From JBGPTK01 sp963797765 (lineage in GTDB: Bacteria; Acidobacteriota; Terriglobia; Acidiferrales; UBA7541), in assembly GCA_963797765.1 (NCBI GenBank), contig CAWCQU010000002.1, positions 310,001 through 374,000 on the forward strand: 64,000 nucleotides of DNA, in the 5' to 3' direction. Made by a program: the position numbers and the translations under genes. This document shows positions 55,201 to 62,120 of this stretch, piece after piece (the stretch's first letter is position 1; each line of letters starts with the position of its first letter). A model generated the notes under the pieces. The model saw only the letters and a list, made by a program, of their open reading frames with translations, did no database searches and was not told the origin of the DNA.

Positions 55201-55784
55201 CCGTGGTGAATAACACGACTGCCGCGCTCTCCGGACTTTCACTCGACGCCAGCGTCTATTCGCTTGCCAACAAACTGTTGCTCCATCATCAGGAGCAAAA
55301 CAATGCTGGCGCGAATTCTGTGACCGATGGTTTCAAGCTCGATCTTGAACCGCTACTGTCGGTCGAAGTTGTGCTGGTCAAGCTCGAATTGCGTGGAGCT
55401 GTCGGCCAGCTTATCTCGCAGAATCTATACTGGCTGGGCGCGGAGAGTGCCTCGTACCGCGCATTGAACCGCCTTCCCGCAGCCCAGTTGACAGCGAGTG
55501 CTTCCTCCGTTCGAAACGGTGACGTCGAGCGCGTCCGAGTTCGTTTGCAGAATAACGGCGGCGCAGCCGCCCTCGAAAACAAACTTACACTCCTCAACGC
55601 CGGTGACGGTATGCGGATTCTTCCCGCTTATTTCAGCGATAACTACGTCTCCTTGTTGCCCGGCGAAACTCGCGAGATCGAAATTGAATATCCCGTTTCC
55701 GCCGCAAACGGAGCGGCGCAAATAGCGATGCGCGGCTGGAATCTTGCGCCGCAAACAATTCCGGTTGGCGCCGCAAAACAATGA
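52233..55784 (+). CDS. Secreted GH2 glycosidase with N-terminal LamG-like domain (exo-beta-glucosaminidase/mannosidase type)
   Basis: ATG 52233 has GGAG upstream and opens a signal peptide (VFLVLLAGCLLAQALPAQG). Residues ~55-210 resemble a LamG/concanavalin domain (AWTLYCWARIEEP, WHLLAATFDGKEFHLYTDGA). Next is a GH2 sugar-binding domain (YWYRTEIKSPEAIRGDHLTL, FDVTGIWKTGKGESNVLAVQ), Ig-like domains, and a TIM barrel with RGGNWGMDDLLKR and the acid/base Glu ~792 in WCGRNEG; the nucleophile is probably Glu ~901 in MQAEFGAPTS. The 1183-residue architecture fits the exo-beta-D-glucosaminidase/beta-mannosidase branch of GH2. Likely action on amino-sugar or mannose glycans outside the cytoplasm is inferred. 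It stands alone. Confidence 0.88.
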   Translation: MNNVILSFRIWRPVFLVLLAGCLLAQALPAQGPITNDPPKYGPYYGVFLASGDGLKGPLVPRDSVLRADSAWTLYCWARIEEPLAAATLVAGIGDTTEEYPRYLGADARTLFLWMGKDNTLSAPVLLTPATWHLLAATFDGKEFHLYTDGAQVANGALVLGSVSPVIQMAPPALPWPDGQHFGGRIASLVLVRQALSAGEIKQLYDKHEDFSLSVFEEGSKNWPVQTRGQAGYRAPQEPSTMPTSRAPFSQPVARGMPAAQPALQASGANTWKIASGWRLIAAPDVKADGAAIANPGFDASKWMPAVVPGTVLTTLIERGVYPDPEYGLNNLAIPESLNKQDYWYRTEIKSPEAIRGDHLTLTFEGINYKAIVWLNGRRLGTITGAFIRGVFDVTGIWKTGKGESNVLAVQVSPPPHPGIPQEQSIKGGPGENGGIMCLDGPTFVASEGWDWIPAIRDRETGIWQAVELKATNSVKIGDPQVVTTLPLPDISRADVVISVPLENASDAPVRGTLKASFESVEITKEVTLPPGQTIIKLTPAEFKQLTVDHPRLWWPNGYGKQDLYQLSVTFDLENNQSDTRLSRFGIREITYELSLLDATGHLRRVEVAPTKGKEGNKGIVDVTHEGMRQIPAAEPMPPMFPEEWRANWHSWVASLVPGAESSPAIHAISDTGPAPYLVIKVNGVRIACRGGNWGMDDLLKRVSRERLEPFFRLHHDANLNIIRNWVGQNTEEVFYDLADEYGLLIWNDFWETTQNYNIEAEDPTLFLANARDAILHYRNHPSIAVWCGRNEGVPQPIINKGLADLVNSLDGTRYYSPSSNQINLQNSGPYRYMDPKLYFTSLNRGFSVETGTPSMSTLESFRSTIPKEDQWPMDDVWAYHDWHFSGNGDIAPFMAEMQAEFGAPTSLEDFERKAQMLNYVDHRAIFEGMNAHLWAPNSGRMLWMTQPAWPSTMWQILSHDYDTQASYYGVKKASEPVHIQLDLSNYEVAVVNNTTAALSGLSLDASVYSLANKLLLHHQEQNNAGANSVTDGFKLDLEPLLSVEVVLVKLELRGAVGQLISQNLYWLGAESASYRALNRLPAAQLTASASSVRNGDVERVRVRLQNNGGAAALENKLTLLNAGDGMRILPAYFSDNYVSLLPGETREIEIEYPVSAANGAAQIAMRGWNLAPQTIPVGAAKQ

Positions 55785-55819
55785 ACCGCCGTTGCTGTCC
55801 TAAATTCAGATTGGCTAGG

Positions 55820-55842
55820 TTTTTAGGGGGTCGGAGCTTCAG
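55820..55842. repeat. Dispersed intergenic repeat, copy B left part
   Basis: The TTTTTAGGGGGTCGGAGCTTCAG sequence region matches the reverse complement of the right end of copy A (35918-35945). The repeat is interrupted after CTTCAG (55837-55842) and resumes at 55973. Confidence 0.6.
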
Positions 55843-55972
55843 AGCCCGTGTGGCAACGCCGAGAAGGGGTGGTCGTGTAGCGCCACCCTTCAGGGTGGCA
55901 TCTGTACTTTCAACCACATAGCCAAATGCGCCCAAGCGTGGAAGTGAGCAAAACCGAGTTGCCACACAGACT
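55843..55972. mobile_element. MITE-like insertion (130 bp) in intergenic repeat B
   Basis: Terminal inverted repeats AGCCCGTGTGGCAAC (55843-55857) and GTTGCCACACAGACT (55958-55972) match at 13 of 15 positions, with a perfect 10-bp core. The flanks are a direct repeat of CTTCAG (55837-55842 and 55973-55978), as expected for a 6-bp target duplication. Inside is a perfect hairpin GCCACCC-TTCA-GGGTGGC at 55882-55899. No coding capacity is present, so movement would need a transposase from elsewhere. Confidence 0.6.
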
Positions 55973-56024
55973 CTTCAGCTCCGACATGATTGTCTGCAAG
56001 AAAAGCGGGCTTTCGTCCCTGAAG
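55973..56024. repeat. Dispersed intergenic repeat, copy B right part
   Basis: The sequence resumes with CTTCAGCTCCGACAT, the other half of the repeat palindrome seen uninterrupted in copy A (whose reverse complement reads CTTCAGCTCCAACAT), and ends near CCCTGAAG at 56024. It belongs with 55820-55842. Confidence 0.5.
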
Positions 56025-56158
56025 CTACACTCTGGGGACTACCGCGATTCGGCGCAGCTTCAAAGTAGGACAAAACCGGCCGCTGGGGATCGAAAACCTC
56101 GCATCGGTAAGTGAATCGCCGGGTTGTCGCAGGCTATGGAATTGTTGCGGAGGTATTC

Positions 56159-57691
56159 GTGAAAAAGAAAATGGTTTTGTGGCTGGCGGCGCCAGCGTTC
56201 CTTCTAATCCCTGTTTGTTTCCTGTATCTCGAAACGCAGGCGCAAACCTCCGCGGCGCCCCTTGGAATATTCGAAAACCACCAGGACATTGGCAAAGTGC
56301 TTCACCCCGGTTCCGCCGAATACAACGCATCGAGCCAGGCCTATACGGTCAGCGGCAGTGGCGAAAACATGTGGTTCTCATCGGATGCTTTTCAATTTGT
56401 TTGGAAGAAAACCTCGGGAGATGTGGCTCTGGCTGCCGGCATTTCATTTCTAAGTGGTGGAGGAAACGAACATCGCAAAGCAGTCTTGATGGTGCGGCAG
56501 GACCTGGCCGCGGATTCCGTCTACGCCGACGTCGCCTTGCACGGAAACGGCTTGGCGTCGTTGCAGTATCGCGATGAAAAGGGCGCCGCGACGCACGAGA
56601 TCCAATCCAACATCTCTGCGCCCACACGTTTGCGCATCGAAAAACGCGGCAACTATGTCTACCTGTCGATCGCAGCCGGCGCCGGCGAGTTGGTTCCGTC
56701 GGGTGCCTCCATCCGCATCCCGTTGCAAGGTACGTTCTATGTGGGAATCGGAGTCTGCGCGCACGATAAAGACGCTGTGGAGAAAGCTGTTTTTTCGAAT
56801 GTCAATTTAGAAAAGATCGGCTCTGCCTCCACTGCGCCGCCAACACTTTACAGTTCGCTCGAAACCGTTGACATCGCGTCAACAGACCGGCGCATCGTCT
56901 ATGTCTCACCCGAACATTTCGAGGCGCCCAATTGGACGCGCGATGGCGCGGCGTTTCTTTTCAACAGTAACGGGCGGATATTCCGCCTCCCGGTGACGGG
57001 CGGAAAGCCACTGATGATCGATACCGGATTTGCAAACCGCTGCAACAACGACCACGGCATTTCCCCCGATTCCAATTTGCTTGCCATCAGCGACCAATCG
57101 CAGGAAGAGCATCGCTCCATCGTTTACATCGTTCCGTTCGGCGGCGGCACTCCACGCCGCATCACTCAGGATTCGCCGTCTTATTGGCACGGCTGGTCGC
57201 CGGACGGAAAGACGTTGGCCTTCGTTGGCGAACGAAACGGCGAGTTCGACATCTATGCCATTCCCGCCGCGGGAGGCAATGAAACGCGCTTAACCACCGC
57301 TAAAGGCCTGGACGACGGGCCGGAATATTCGCCGGATGGAAAATATATTTACTTCAATTCCGAGCGCACCGGAATGATGCAGATCTGGCGCATGCATCCG
57401 GACGGAAGTGAACAGGAACAAATCACTTCCGATGATTTTAATAATTGGTTTCCGCATATCTCACCGGACGGAAAGTGGATGGTTTTGCTCTCTTACGATA
57501 AGAGCGTGACCGGGCATCCCGAGAACAAAGATGTGATGTTGCGGCTTATGTCGCTCAGCAATAAAACAATCACCGTATTGGCGAAGCTTTTCGGCGGACA
57601 GGGAACGATCAATGTTCCTTCCTGGGCTCCGGACAGCAAGCGGCTGGCATTCGTGAGCTACGAATTGCTGCTGGCAAAAGGAACGCAGTGA
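56159..57691 (+). CDS. Secreted TolB-like beta-propeller protein
   Basis: The GTG at 56159 has CGGAGG 5 bases upstream and starts a signal peptide (VKKKMVLWLAAPAFLLIPVC); a longer frame from 56111 lacks these. Of ~510 residues, the N-terminal ~200 form a beta-sandwich (ENMWFSSDAFQFVWKKTSGD), and the C-terminal ~290 are WD40-like/TolB propeller repeats (APNWTRDGAAFLFNSNGRIF, HGWSPDGKTLAFVGERNGEF, PEYSPDGKYIYFNSERTGMM). No catalytic residues are visible, so it probably binds a ligand or partner in the periplasm. The next gene follows within 40 bases and may be in the same operon. Confidence 0.82.
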   Translation: MKKKMVLWLAAPAFLLIPVCFLYLETQAQTSAAPLGIFENHQDIGKVLHPGSAEYNASSQAYTVSGSGENMWFSSDAFQFVWKKTSGDVALAAGISFLSGGGNEHRKAVLMVRQDLAADSVYADVALHGNGLASLQYRDEKGAATHEIQSNISAPTRLRIEKRGNYVYLSIAAGAGELVPSGASIRIPLQGTFYVGIGVCAHDKDAVEKAVFSNVNLEKIGSASTAPPTLYSSLETVDIASTDRRIVYVSPEHFEAPNWTRDGAAFLFNSNGRIFRLPVTGGKPLMIDTGFANRCNNDHGISPDSNLLAISDQSQEEHRSIVYIVPFGGGTPRRITQDSPSYWHGWSPDGKTLAFVGERNGEFDIYAIPAAGGNETRLTTAKGLDDGPEYSPDGKYIYFNSERTGMMQIWRMHPDGSEQEQITSDDFNNWFPHISPDGKWMVLLSYDKSVTGHPENKDVMLRLMSLSNKTITVLAKLFGGQGTINVPSWAPDSKRLAFVSYELLLAKGTQ

Positions 57692-57730
57692 CGCTGCATG
57701 GCGAAAACATCAGGGGAGGGAATCTGCCAG

Positions 57731-58585
57731 ATGATGCACGGCCGCCGCGAATTTCTTAAATTCTCGATCACTACAGCCGGTGCTCTTGCCGCTGGAAAAT
57801 ATCTCGGGGCAGCGAGCGCGCCTCGAACCCTGGGCGTGCAGCTTTACACCGTACGCGACCAGGCCGCGCGCGATCTCCCTTCTGTTCTCGAAAGAATCCG
57901 CAAGATCGGCTACCAGGAAGTGGAGACCTATTGGGACATCTACGGGCATCCCGCCGTCGAACTGCACCGAATGATCGCTGACCACGGGCTTCGCGCGCCA
58001 AGCGGCCATTTCGATTATGCCGGCCTCGAATCCAAAATCGACTATGCGAAGACTCTCGGAGTCGAATACATGATCTGCCCCATGCTGCCCGAGAAAATGT
58101 GGGGTGATCTGGATGGCTTCAAACGGGCCGCAGATCAATTTAATATTTGGGGCCAGAAGATCCATCAGGCTGGAATGAAATTTGGATTTCACAATCACAA
58201 CTACGAATTCCGCCGGTTTGGCGCTACCACCGGATTCGAAACACTCATGAAGCTGTCCGATCCGGCATTTGTGTGCATTGAGATGGATTGCTATTGGATC
58301 GCCCAGGCCGGAGAGAATTCACTCCAGATGTTCAAGCGATATGGCAAGCGCATCAAGCTGCTTCACCTGAAAGATCGCAAGCCGGGTTTCCCGGTATCGC
58401 AGATTAAAGATGATTCCGCGGAACACTTTACGGAGGTGGGCGCCGGAACCATCGAATGGAAAAGCATTCTTCGCGCCGCGGAAGAAAACCGCGTGAAACA
58501 CTTCTTCGTGGAAAGGGATTCCGGCGATCTTCCTCCGTTCGAAAGCCTTCAAATCAGCTTCCAAAATCTGCAACCGTTGCTGTGA
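57731..58585 (+). CDS. Sugar phosphate isomerase/epimerase-like TIM-barrel protein, Tat-exported
   Basis: ATG 57731 has GGGGAGGG about 10 bases upstream and is preferred over 57698. The N-terminus GRREFLKFSITTAGALAAG is a twin-arginine signal. The ~284-residue body has the xylose-isomerase-like TIM-barrel pattern: LGVQLYTVRDQAARDLPSVL, GYQEVETYWD, GFHNHNYEFR, CIEMDCYWIAQAGEN and KLLHLKDRK, where Glu, His and Asp side chains usually hold a divalent metal. Substrate is unknown; isomerase or epimerase activity is a family-level guess. It is 39 bases downstream of the propeller gene. Confidence 0.85.
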   Translation: MMHGRREFLKFSITTAGALAAGKYLGAASAPRTLGVQLYTVRDQAARDLPSVLERIRKIGYQEVETYWDIYGHPAVELHRMIADHGLRAPSGHFDYAGLESKIDYAKTLGVEYMICPMLPEKMWGDLDGFKRAADQFNIWGQKIHQAGMKFGFHNHNYEFRRFGATTGFETLMKLSDPAFVCIEMDCYWIAQAGENSLQMFKRYGKRIKLLHLKDRKPGFPVSQIKDDSAEHFTEVGAGTIEWKSILRAAEENRVKHFFVERDSGDLPPFESLQISFQNLQPLL

Positions 58586-58759
58586 AAGCCGCCTGGCTGT
58601 TTGTGGAATGCCGCCGCGGATGAGCGCGCGAGAATTCAGTTTTGTCTTACGGTGGTGAGGCCGGCTTGCGTGCGAAATCGTTTGTGTGTGATTCGCCTTC
58701 GCGCTTGGACAAGGCGGCAAATCCCGGGTACTCTCAGACCCAATACAGATATGATTTCT

Positions 58760-59917
58760 TTAAACAGCCGCTCCATCCAGAACCAGCGAGTCCAAATTGC
58801 GTTTCAAAATGTCCAGCACCGCCTCGATATCTTCCATCGTATTGTAAACGTGCAGTCCCATCCGCAAGCCATCATGCCGGTTTGATACCACAATCCGCCG
58901 CTCGGCAAGTTTGTTTACCAGCGCTTGCGAATCCTTGCATCGCATCACCACCAGCGGACCGACGCTTTCCGGCGGAGTTTTCAATTGGATGCCCATCTCT
59001 CTCGCTCCCTGCATCAGCGCCTTTGCCAGCCTCGCGATGTGGTCCGCCACTTCCCGCAGCCCGATCGATTGCAACAAATTTATGCCCGCCTTCGCCGCGT
59101 ACAGATTCGGAATCGCCGGAGTCCCCGCTTCAAATCTTCGCGCCGTGGGAGCCAAGTCGAGCTTTCGGATATCGAACGCAAACGGATTTGTTTGCGCGAA
59201 CCAGCCTGATATCGTCGGCACCAGCGACTGAACCAGTTCCGGCCGCACATACATCATGGCCAGTCCCGGCGGGCCCAGCAAATACTTCAATGTGCCGGCA
59301 ACGTAAATATCTACATCCAGATCCTTCACATCCACGGGACGCGTTCCGCAATCCTGATAATCATCCAGCAGCACCAGCGCGCCCCGCGCGTGCGCATAAG
59401 AAACGATTTTCTTTATCTCCGCGCGCCAGCCGTTCATAAAGCACATTCCCGCCACCGGAACGATCAAGGTTTCCCGGTCGATCAGGCTGTCGTATTTTTC
59501 GCCCGGCAGGCGGTCGCCGTCGGGCTCCACGAATTGCACTTCCGCGCCGCGGGACCGTTGCGACAACCACACGTGGCCCATCGTCGGAAAATCAAACGCG
59601 CCCAGCACCACTTTCTTTCGCTCCCGGAAAGACAATGCGCTGGCGATCGAATTGATTCCCGCCGACGCGCTCGGCAGCACCGCCACTTCGTCCGCCGACG
59701 CTCCCAAAAACTTCGCAAAAACCCGCCGCGCAACCTCGTATTCCTCCACCCACAATTCCCAGGGAGAACCGTCCTTGTCCCAACTCGCCAGGTAATCGTT
59801 GAAAGCTCCCCGAACCGCGTCGGAGAGAGCGCCCTGCGAGCAACTGTTCATATAGGTCTTGTTGCGGAAAACGGGAAAACGGGACCGGATCTCCTGAACC
59901 TGGGCGGAGGTCAGCAT
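58760..59917 (-). CDS. Class V aminotransferase-fold PLP enzyme
   Basis: ATG 59917 (AAGGAG ~12 bases upstream) opens MLTSAQVQEIRSRFPVFRNK, a normal N-terminus for the family; a longer frame to 59974 is possible. The ~385-residue protein has YMNSCSQGALSDAV, SASAGINSIASAL, LVLLDDYQDCGTRPVDVKDL (the Asp that holds the PLP pyridine) and the PLP-binding Lys in YVAGTLKYLLGPPGLAMMYV. It resembles cysteine desulfurase/selenocysteine lyase-like and kynureninase-like members, but no sulfur-transfer Cys loop is evident near the C-terminus, so activity cannot be named. It is convergent with the TIM-barrel gene. Confidence 0.85.
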   Translation of the reverse strand: MLTSAQVQEIRSRFPVFRNKTYMNSCSQGALSDAVRGAFNDYLASWDKDGSPWELWVEEYEVARRVFAKFLGASADEVAVLPSASAGINSIASALSFRERKKVVLGAFDFPTMGHVWLSQRSRGAEVQFVEPDGDRLPGEKYDSLIDRETLIVPVAGMCFMNGWRAEIKKIVSYAHARGALVLLDDYQDCGTRPVDVKDLDVDIYVAGTLKYLLGPPGLAMMYVRPELVQSLVPTISGWFAQTNPFAFDIRKLDLAPTARRFEAGTPAIPNLYAAKAGINLLQSIGLREVADHIARLAKALMQGAREMGIQLKTPPESVGPLVVMRCKDSQALVNKLAERRIVVSNRHDGLRMGLHVYNTMEDIEAVLDILKRNLDSLVLDGAAV

Positions 59918-60131
59918 CGGGATTGAGTCTCCTTGATCTGGATGGGTGCGGTTGAGTCCATGGGAAGCCGGCATGCCGGAAAAACCATTCTACTACACTG
60001 TTCCCGCGAGGCGCAGACATGGTAACATCGCGCCCGTCTGGCATGTCAAGACCCTTATCATTGATATGCAAAAGATATACAACTTGTGCGGAGGCGCTTG
60101 ATCCCGCCGCGCTCATTTCGGGAGGGAATCC

Positions 60132-60608
60132 ATGACTGGCCGAAACCGGCTGGCAACAGCCTTCGTTATCCTGGCGGCGATCGCAATACTTCCACGGTGG
60201 GCCGGTTCCCGCCTCGCGGCGCAAAACCCGCCCGCGCAGGATGTGCTCGAAGTGGTCCGCCAGTTTCAGAGCGCCGGCATCCGTGGAGACAAGGCCGCGC
60301 TGAACCAGATTTTTGATCCCAACGTCACCCATTTCCATCCCGGCTCGCCTTACCGCTTTGTCGGCCGCGACCGCCTCGTTCAAGAATTCGAGTTCAACTC
60401 CAAAAACCAGCAGGACATGCATTTCGAAATGGTCGATCCCCAGGTGCAGATGGCCGCTAAGGATGTGGCTGTGGTCACCTATTACATCGTGGAAAGTTGG
60501 GCCGATAAAAACGGTGTGCGCAGTTCCGCCAAGGAAAAGGCCAGCGAAGTTTACGTCAATAAGGACGGCCACTGGACCATGATCCACGGCCACTATTCAG
60601 TCGAATAA
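60132..60608 (+). CDS. Secreted NTF2/SnoaL-like (DUF4440-type) protein
   Basis: ATG 60132 has GGGAGG upstream. The 158-residue product has a signal peptide (RLATAFVILAAIAILPRWAG) and a ~120-residue cone-shaped NTF2-like domain: DVLEVVRQFQSAGIRGDKAA, LNQIFDPNVTHFHPG, DVAVVTYYIVESWAD and WTMIHGHYSVE. Some relatives are isomerases or cyclases, others bind small ligands; function is not predictable. It is monocistronic. Confidence 0.78.
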   Translation: MTGRNRLATAFVILAAIAILPRWAGSRLAAQNPPAQDVLEVVRQFQSAGIRGDKAALNQIFDPNVTHFHPGSPYRFVGRDRLVQEFEFNSKNQQDMHFEMVDPQVQMAAKDVAVVTYYIVESWADKNGVRSSAKEKASEVYVNKDGHWTMIHGHYSVE

Positions 60609-60726
60609 AGACTTTCCCCGCCCTCGCCGCGGCACGCCGTGCGCCGCCGCCTCGCGATTCCGCTCCAACTGGATTGCCATTCAGCGGGTCGATGTGCCCA
60701 TGCCAAATATCATCTGTATTTCACTA

Positions 60727-60755
60727 TTGACATGAAGGTATGGCAGTAGTATACA
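60727..60755 (+). promoter_or_regulatory. Near-consensus sigma-70 promoter of the truncated amidohydrolase
   Basis: TTGACA (60727-60732) and TATACA (60750-60755) are separated by 17 bases. It lies ~40 bases upstream of the GTG start at 60797 and shows that an ATG at 60740, inside this promoter, is unlikely to be the start. Confidence 0.6.
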
Positions 60756-60796
60756 GCCCGCATCCACCCCGGATAAAGCGTCCAAAGGAGAAGCCA

Positions 60797-61111
60797 GTGC
60801 CCAGAAGAAAGCCACTGATTGGGGTCGTTCTTTTACTCAGTCTGGTGGGTCTCGCCGCGTTTTGGCTGCAGGCCCGTGCGCAAGGACCAACTGGCTTCTC
60901 CCCCGACGCTGTCTACCACAACGGGAAAATTGTCACCGTCGATAAAAATTTCTCAACCGCCCAGGCCTTCGCGGTCTACGACGACAAATTTGTCGCCGTA
61001 GGATCGAACAACGCGATGCTGGCGCTGGCAGGGCCGCGCACAAAGTTCGAAATTTTCGTATTGGCGAACACCAAAACATCGAGCCCCGCGGCGAAGCCTT
61101 CAACCTCCTGA
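60797..61111 (+). pseudogene. Amidohydrolase, 5' fragment only
   Basis: GTG 60797 has AAAGGAG upstream and opens a signal peptide (RRKPLIGVVLLLSLVGLAAF). Then PDAVYHNGKIVTVDKNFSTA and QAFAVYDDKFVAVGSNNAML match the first beta-sandwich of amidohydrolases of the YtcJ type, which run to ~550-600 residues. The match stops at AGPRTK (~61042). The remaining codons to 61111 read across a different gene. The metal-binding barrel is absent, so the product cannot be an active enzyme. It has an intact promoter and is probably still transcribed. Confidence 0.75.
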
Positions 61112-61224
61112 ATCACATCCAGCCCAATGAACCTACGACAACACTAACCAGCCCGCTCTTCGGCAAAATAACCACAGCTGGCGATCCGAGAATTATGCAA
61201 TTCGCCATGAAGTACAGTTTTTAG
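61042..61224 (+). pseudogene. TonB-dependent receptor, 3' fragment only
   Basis: In the frame one base off the amidohydrolase frame, the sequence reads KVRNFRIGEHQNIEPRGEAF, then NLLNHIQPNEPTTTLTSPLF and GKITTAGDPRIMQFAMKYSF followed by TAG at 61222-61224. This is the last ~60 residues of an Oar-like TonB receptor barrel, including the C-terminal aromatic residue (compare QIQFALKFLF in the intact receptor at 12929-16264). It joins the amidohydrolase 5' end at about 61042-61048, so a deletion or misassembly removed the rest of both genes. Confidence 0.7.
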
Positions 61225-61499
61225 TCTCAAATAGTTTCGAATCATCCCGCGAATCCGCGCAAAAAAACCTGCTTACAATACCGAGCGGGCGGGTGGCCAC
61301 GAGAATCTTCCGCTGGGTAGCACCGCGCGTGTGCCGCACCCTTCGGCTGAAGTTGTGATGAAATCTATTTAACCGATTTCTGTTACTTGCGTTTCTGAAA
61401 ATCTCTCGATGAGAAGCCCTACGCGTGATTTATGAGACTCCAAGATACATTTTGCTTCACTGTCAAAAACAGCGGAGTCGGTTTTTTTCACAGCTACGT
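61225..61499. other. Intergenic region, no gene seen
   Basis: This AT-richer stretch separates the receptor fragment from the archaemetzincin 3' end. No coding sequence with family resemblance or clear terminator was found. Confidence 0.4.
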
Positions 61500-62120
61500 C
61501 TAAGTGTTGCGTCCGGACACGATCGTGGACTCCTTGAAGAATTCGGGTTGTGAGGCAGGACCTGGCAGAGAGGCCCTGCGAAGGCAAGCGAGACAGAAAT
61601 CGCCGGCTTTGCTATCGATGCGTTCCACGTTATGGGAGGATGTCATTACGCAACGCCAATCGAAGCAATGACGCAATCCCAGGGTGTGGCCTAACTCGTG
61701 TACAGCTTCCTTTGCTATGCGTTCCTGTAACAGTTGGCGATTTGGCGGAATGCCGTAATACTCATCTCGTAAGCGGTGCGAAGATACAAGCGCACAGCTA
61801 CCATCCAACTGCGCCTCACCATACACAAACGTCAGCACCGGCACATACAAGTCGACCGCCGTTAGACCGAGAAGACAAATGTCGGTCGCAACAGCCAGCG
61901 ATTGCATCCGTTGCAGAATGGCCGTTGAATGATACTGCCCGCGGACAGGATCAAATGCGAAGTCAGCCATCAAATATTCCTCGCGGACGTGACAGGAAAC
62001 CTGAAACACGCGAGCTAATACGGCGGACAGATCGTCAAGTATCTCAAACGCCGCCTCGCGGGTGGAGCCTGGCAGGTTCGCTTGCTCCGTTCCCACGCCG
62101 AGCAAATGGATGGCTTTCAT
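61500..62120 (-). CDS. Archaemetzincin (zinc metalloprotease)
   Basis: ATG 62120 overlaps the stop of the upstream regulator gene (ATGA) and gives 206 residues, the usual size for bacterial archaemetzincins (about 180-210). The zinc motif HELGHTLGLRH (141-151) is followed by Cys152, Cys157, Cys176 and Cys179 with CVM between, the HExxHxxGxxHCx4CxM...CxxC pattern that defines the family, binding one catalytic and one structural zinc. No signal peptide is present, so it is cytoplasmic. Substrates are unknown for the bacterial members. It is the last gene of an operon with a sensor kinase and an NtrC-type regulator. Confidence 0.92.
   Translation of the reverse strand: MKAIHLLGVGTEQANLPGSTREAAFEILDDLSAVLARVFQVSCHVREEYLMADFAFDPVRGQYHSTAILQRMQSLAVATDICLLGLTAVDLYVPVLTFVYGEAQLDGSCALVSSHRLRDEYYGIPPNRQLLQERIAKEAVHELGHTLGLRHCFDWRCVMTSSHNVERIDSKAGDFCLACLRRASLPGPASQPEFFKESTIVSGRNT

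Noticed and set aside
55882..55899. GCCACCC-TTCA-GGGTGGC as a terminator of the GH2 gene
   Set aside because: It lies inside a transposon-like element with inverted ends and a target duplication and lacks a T-tract.
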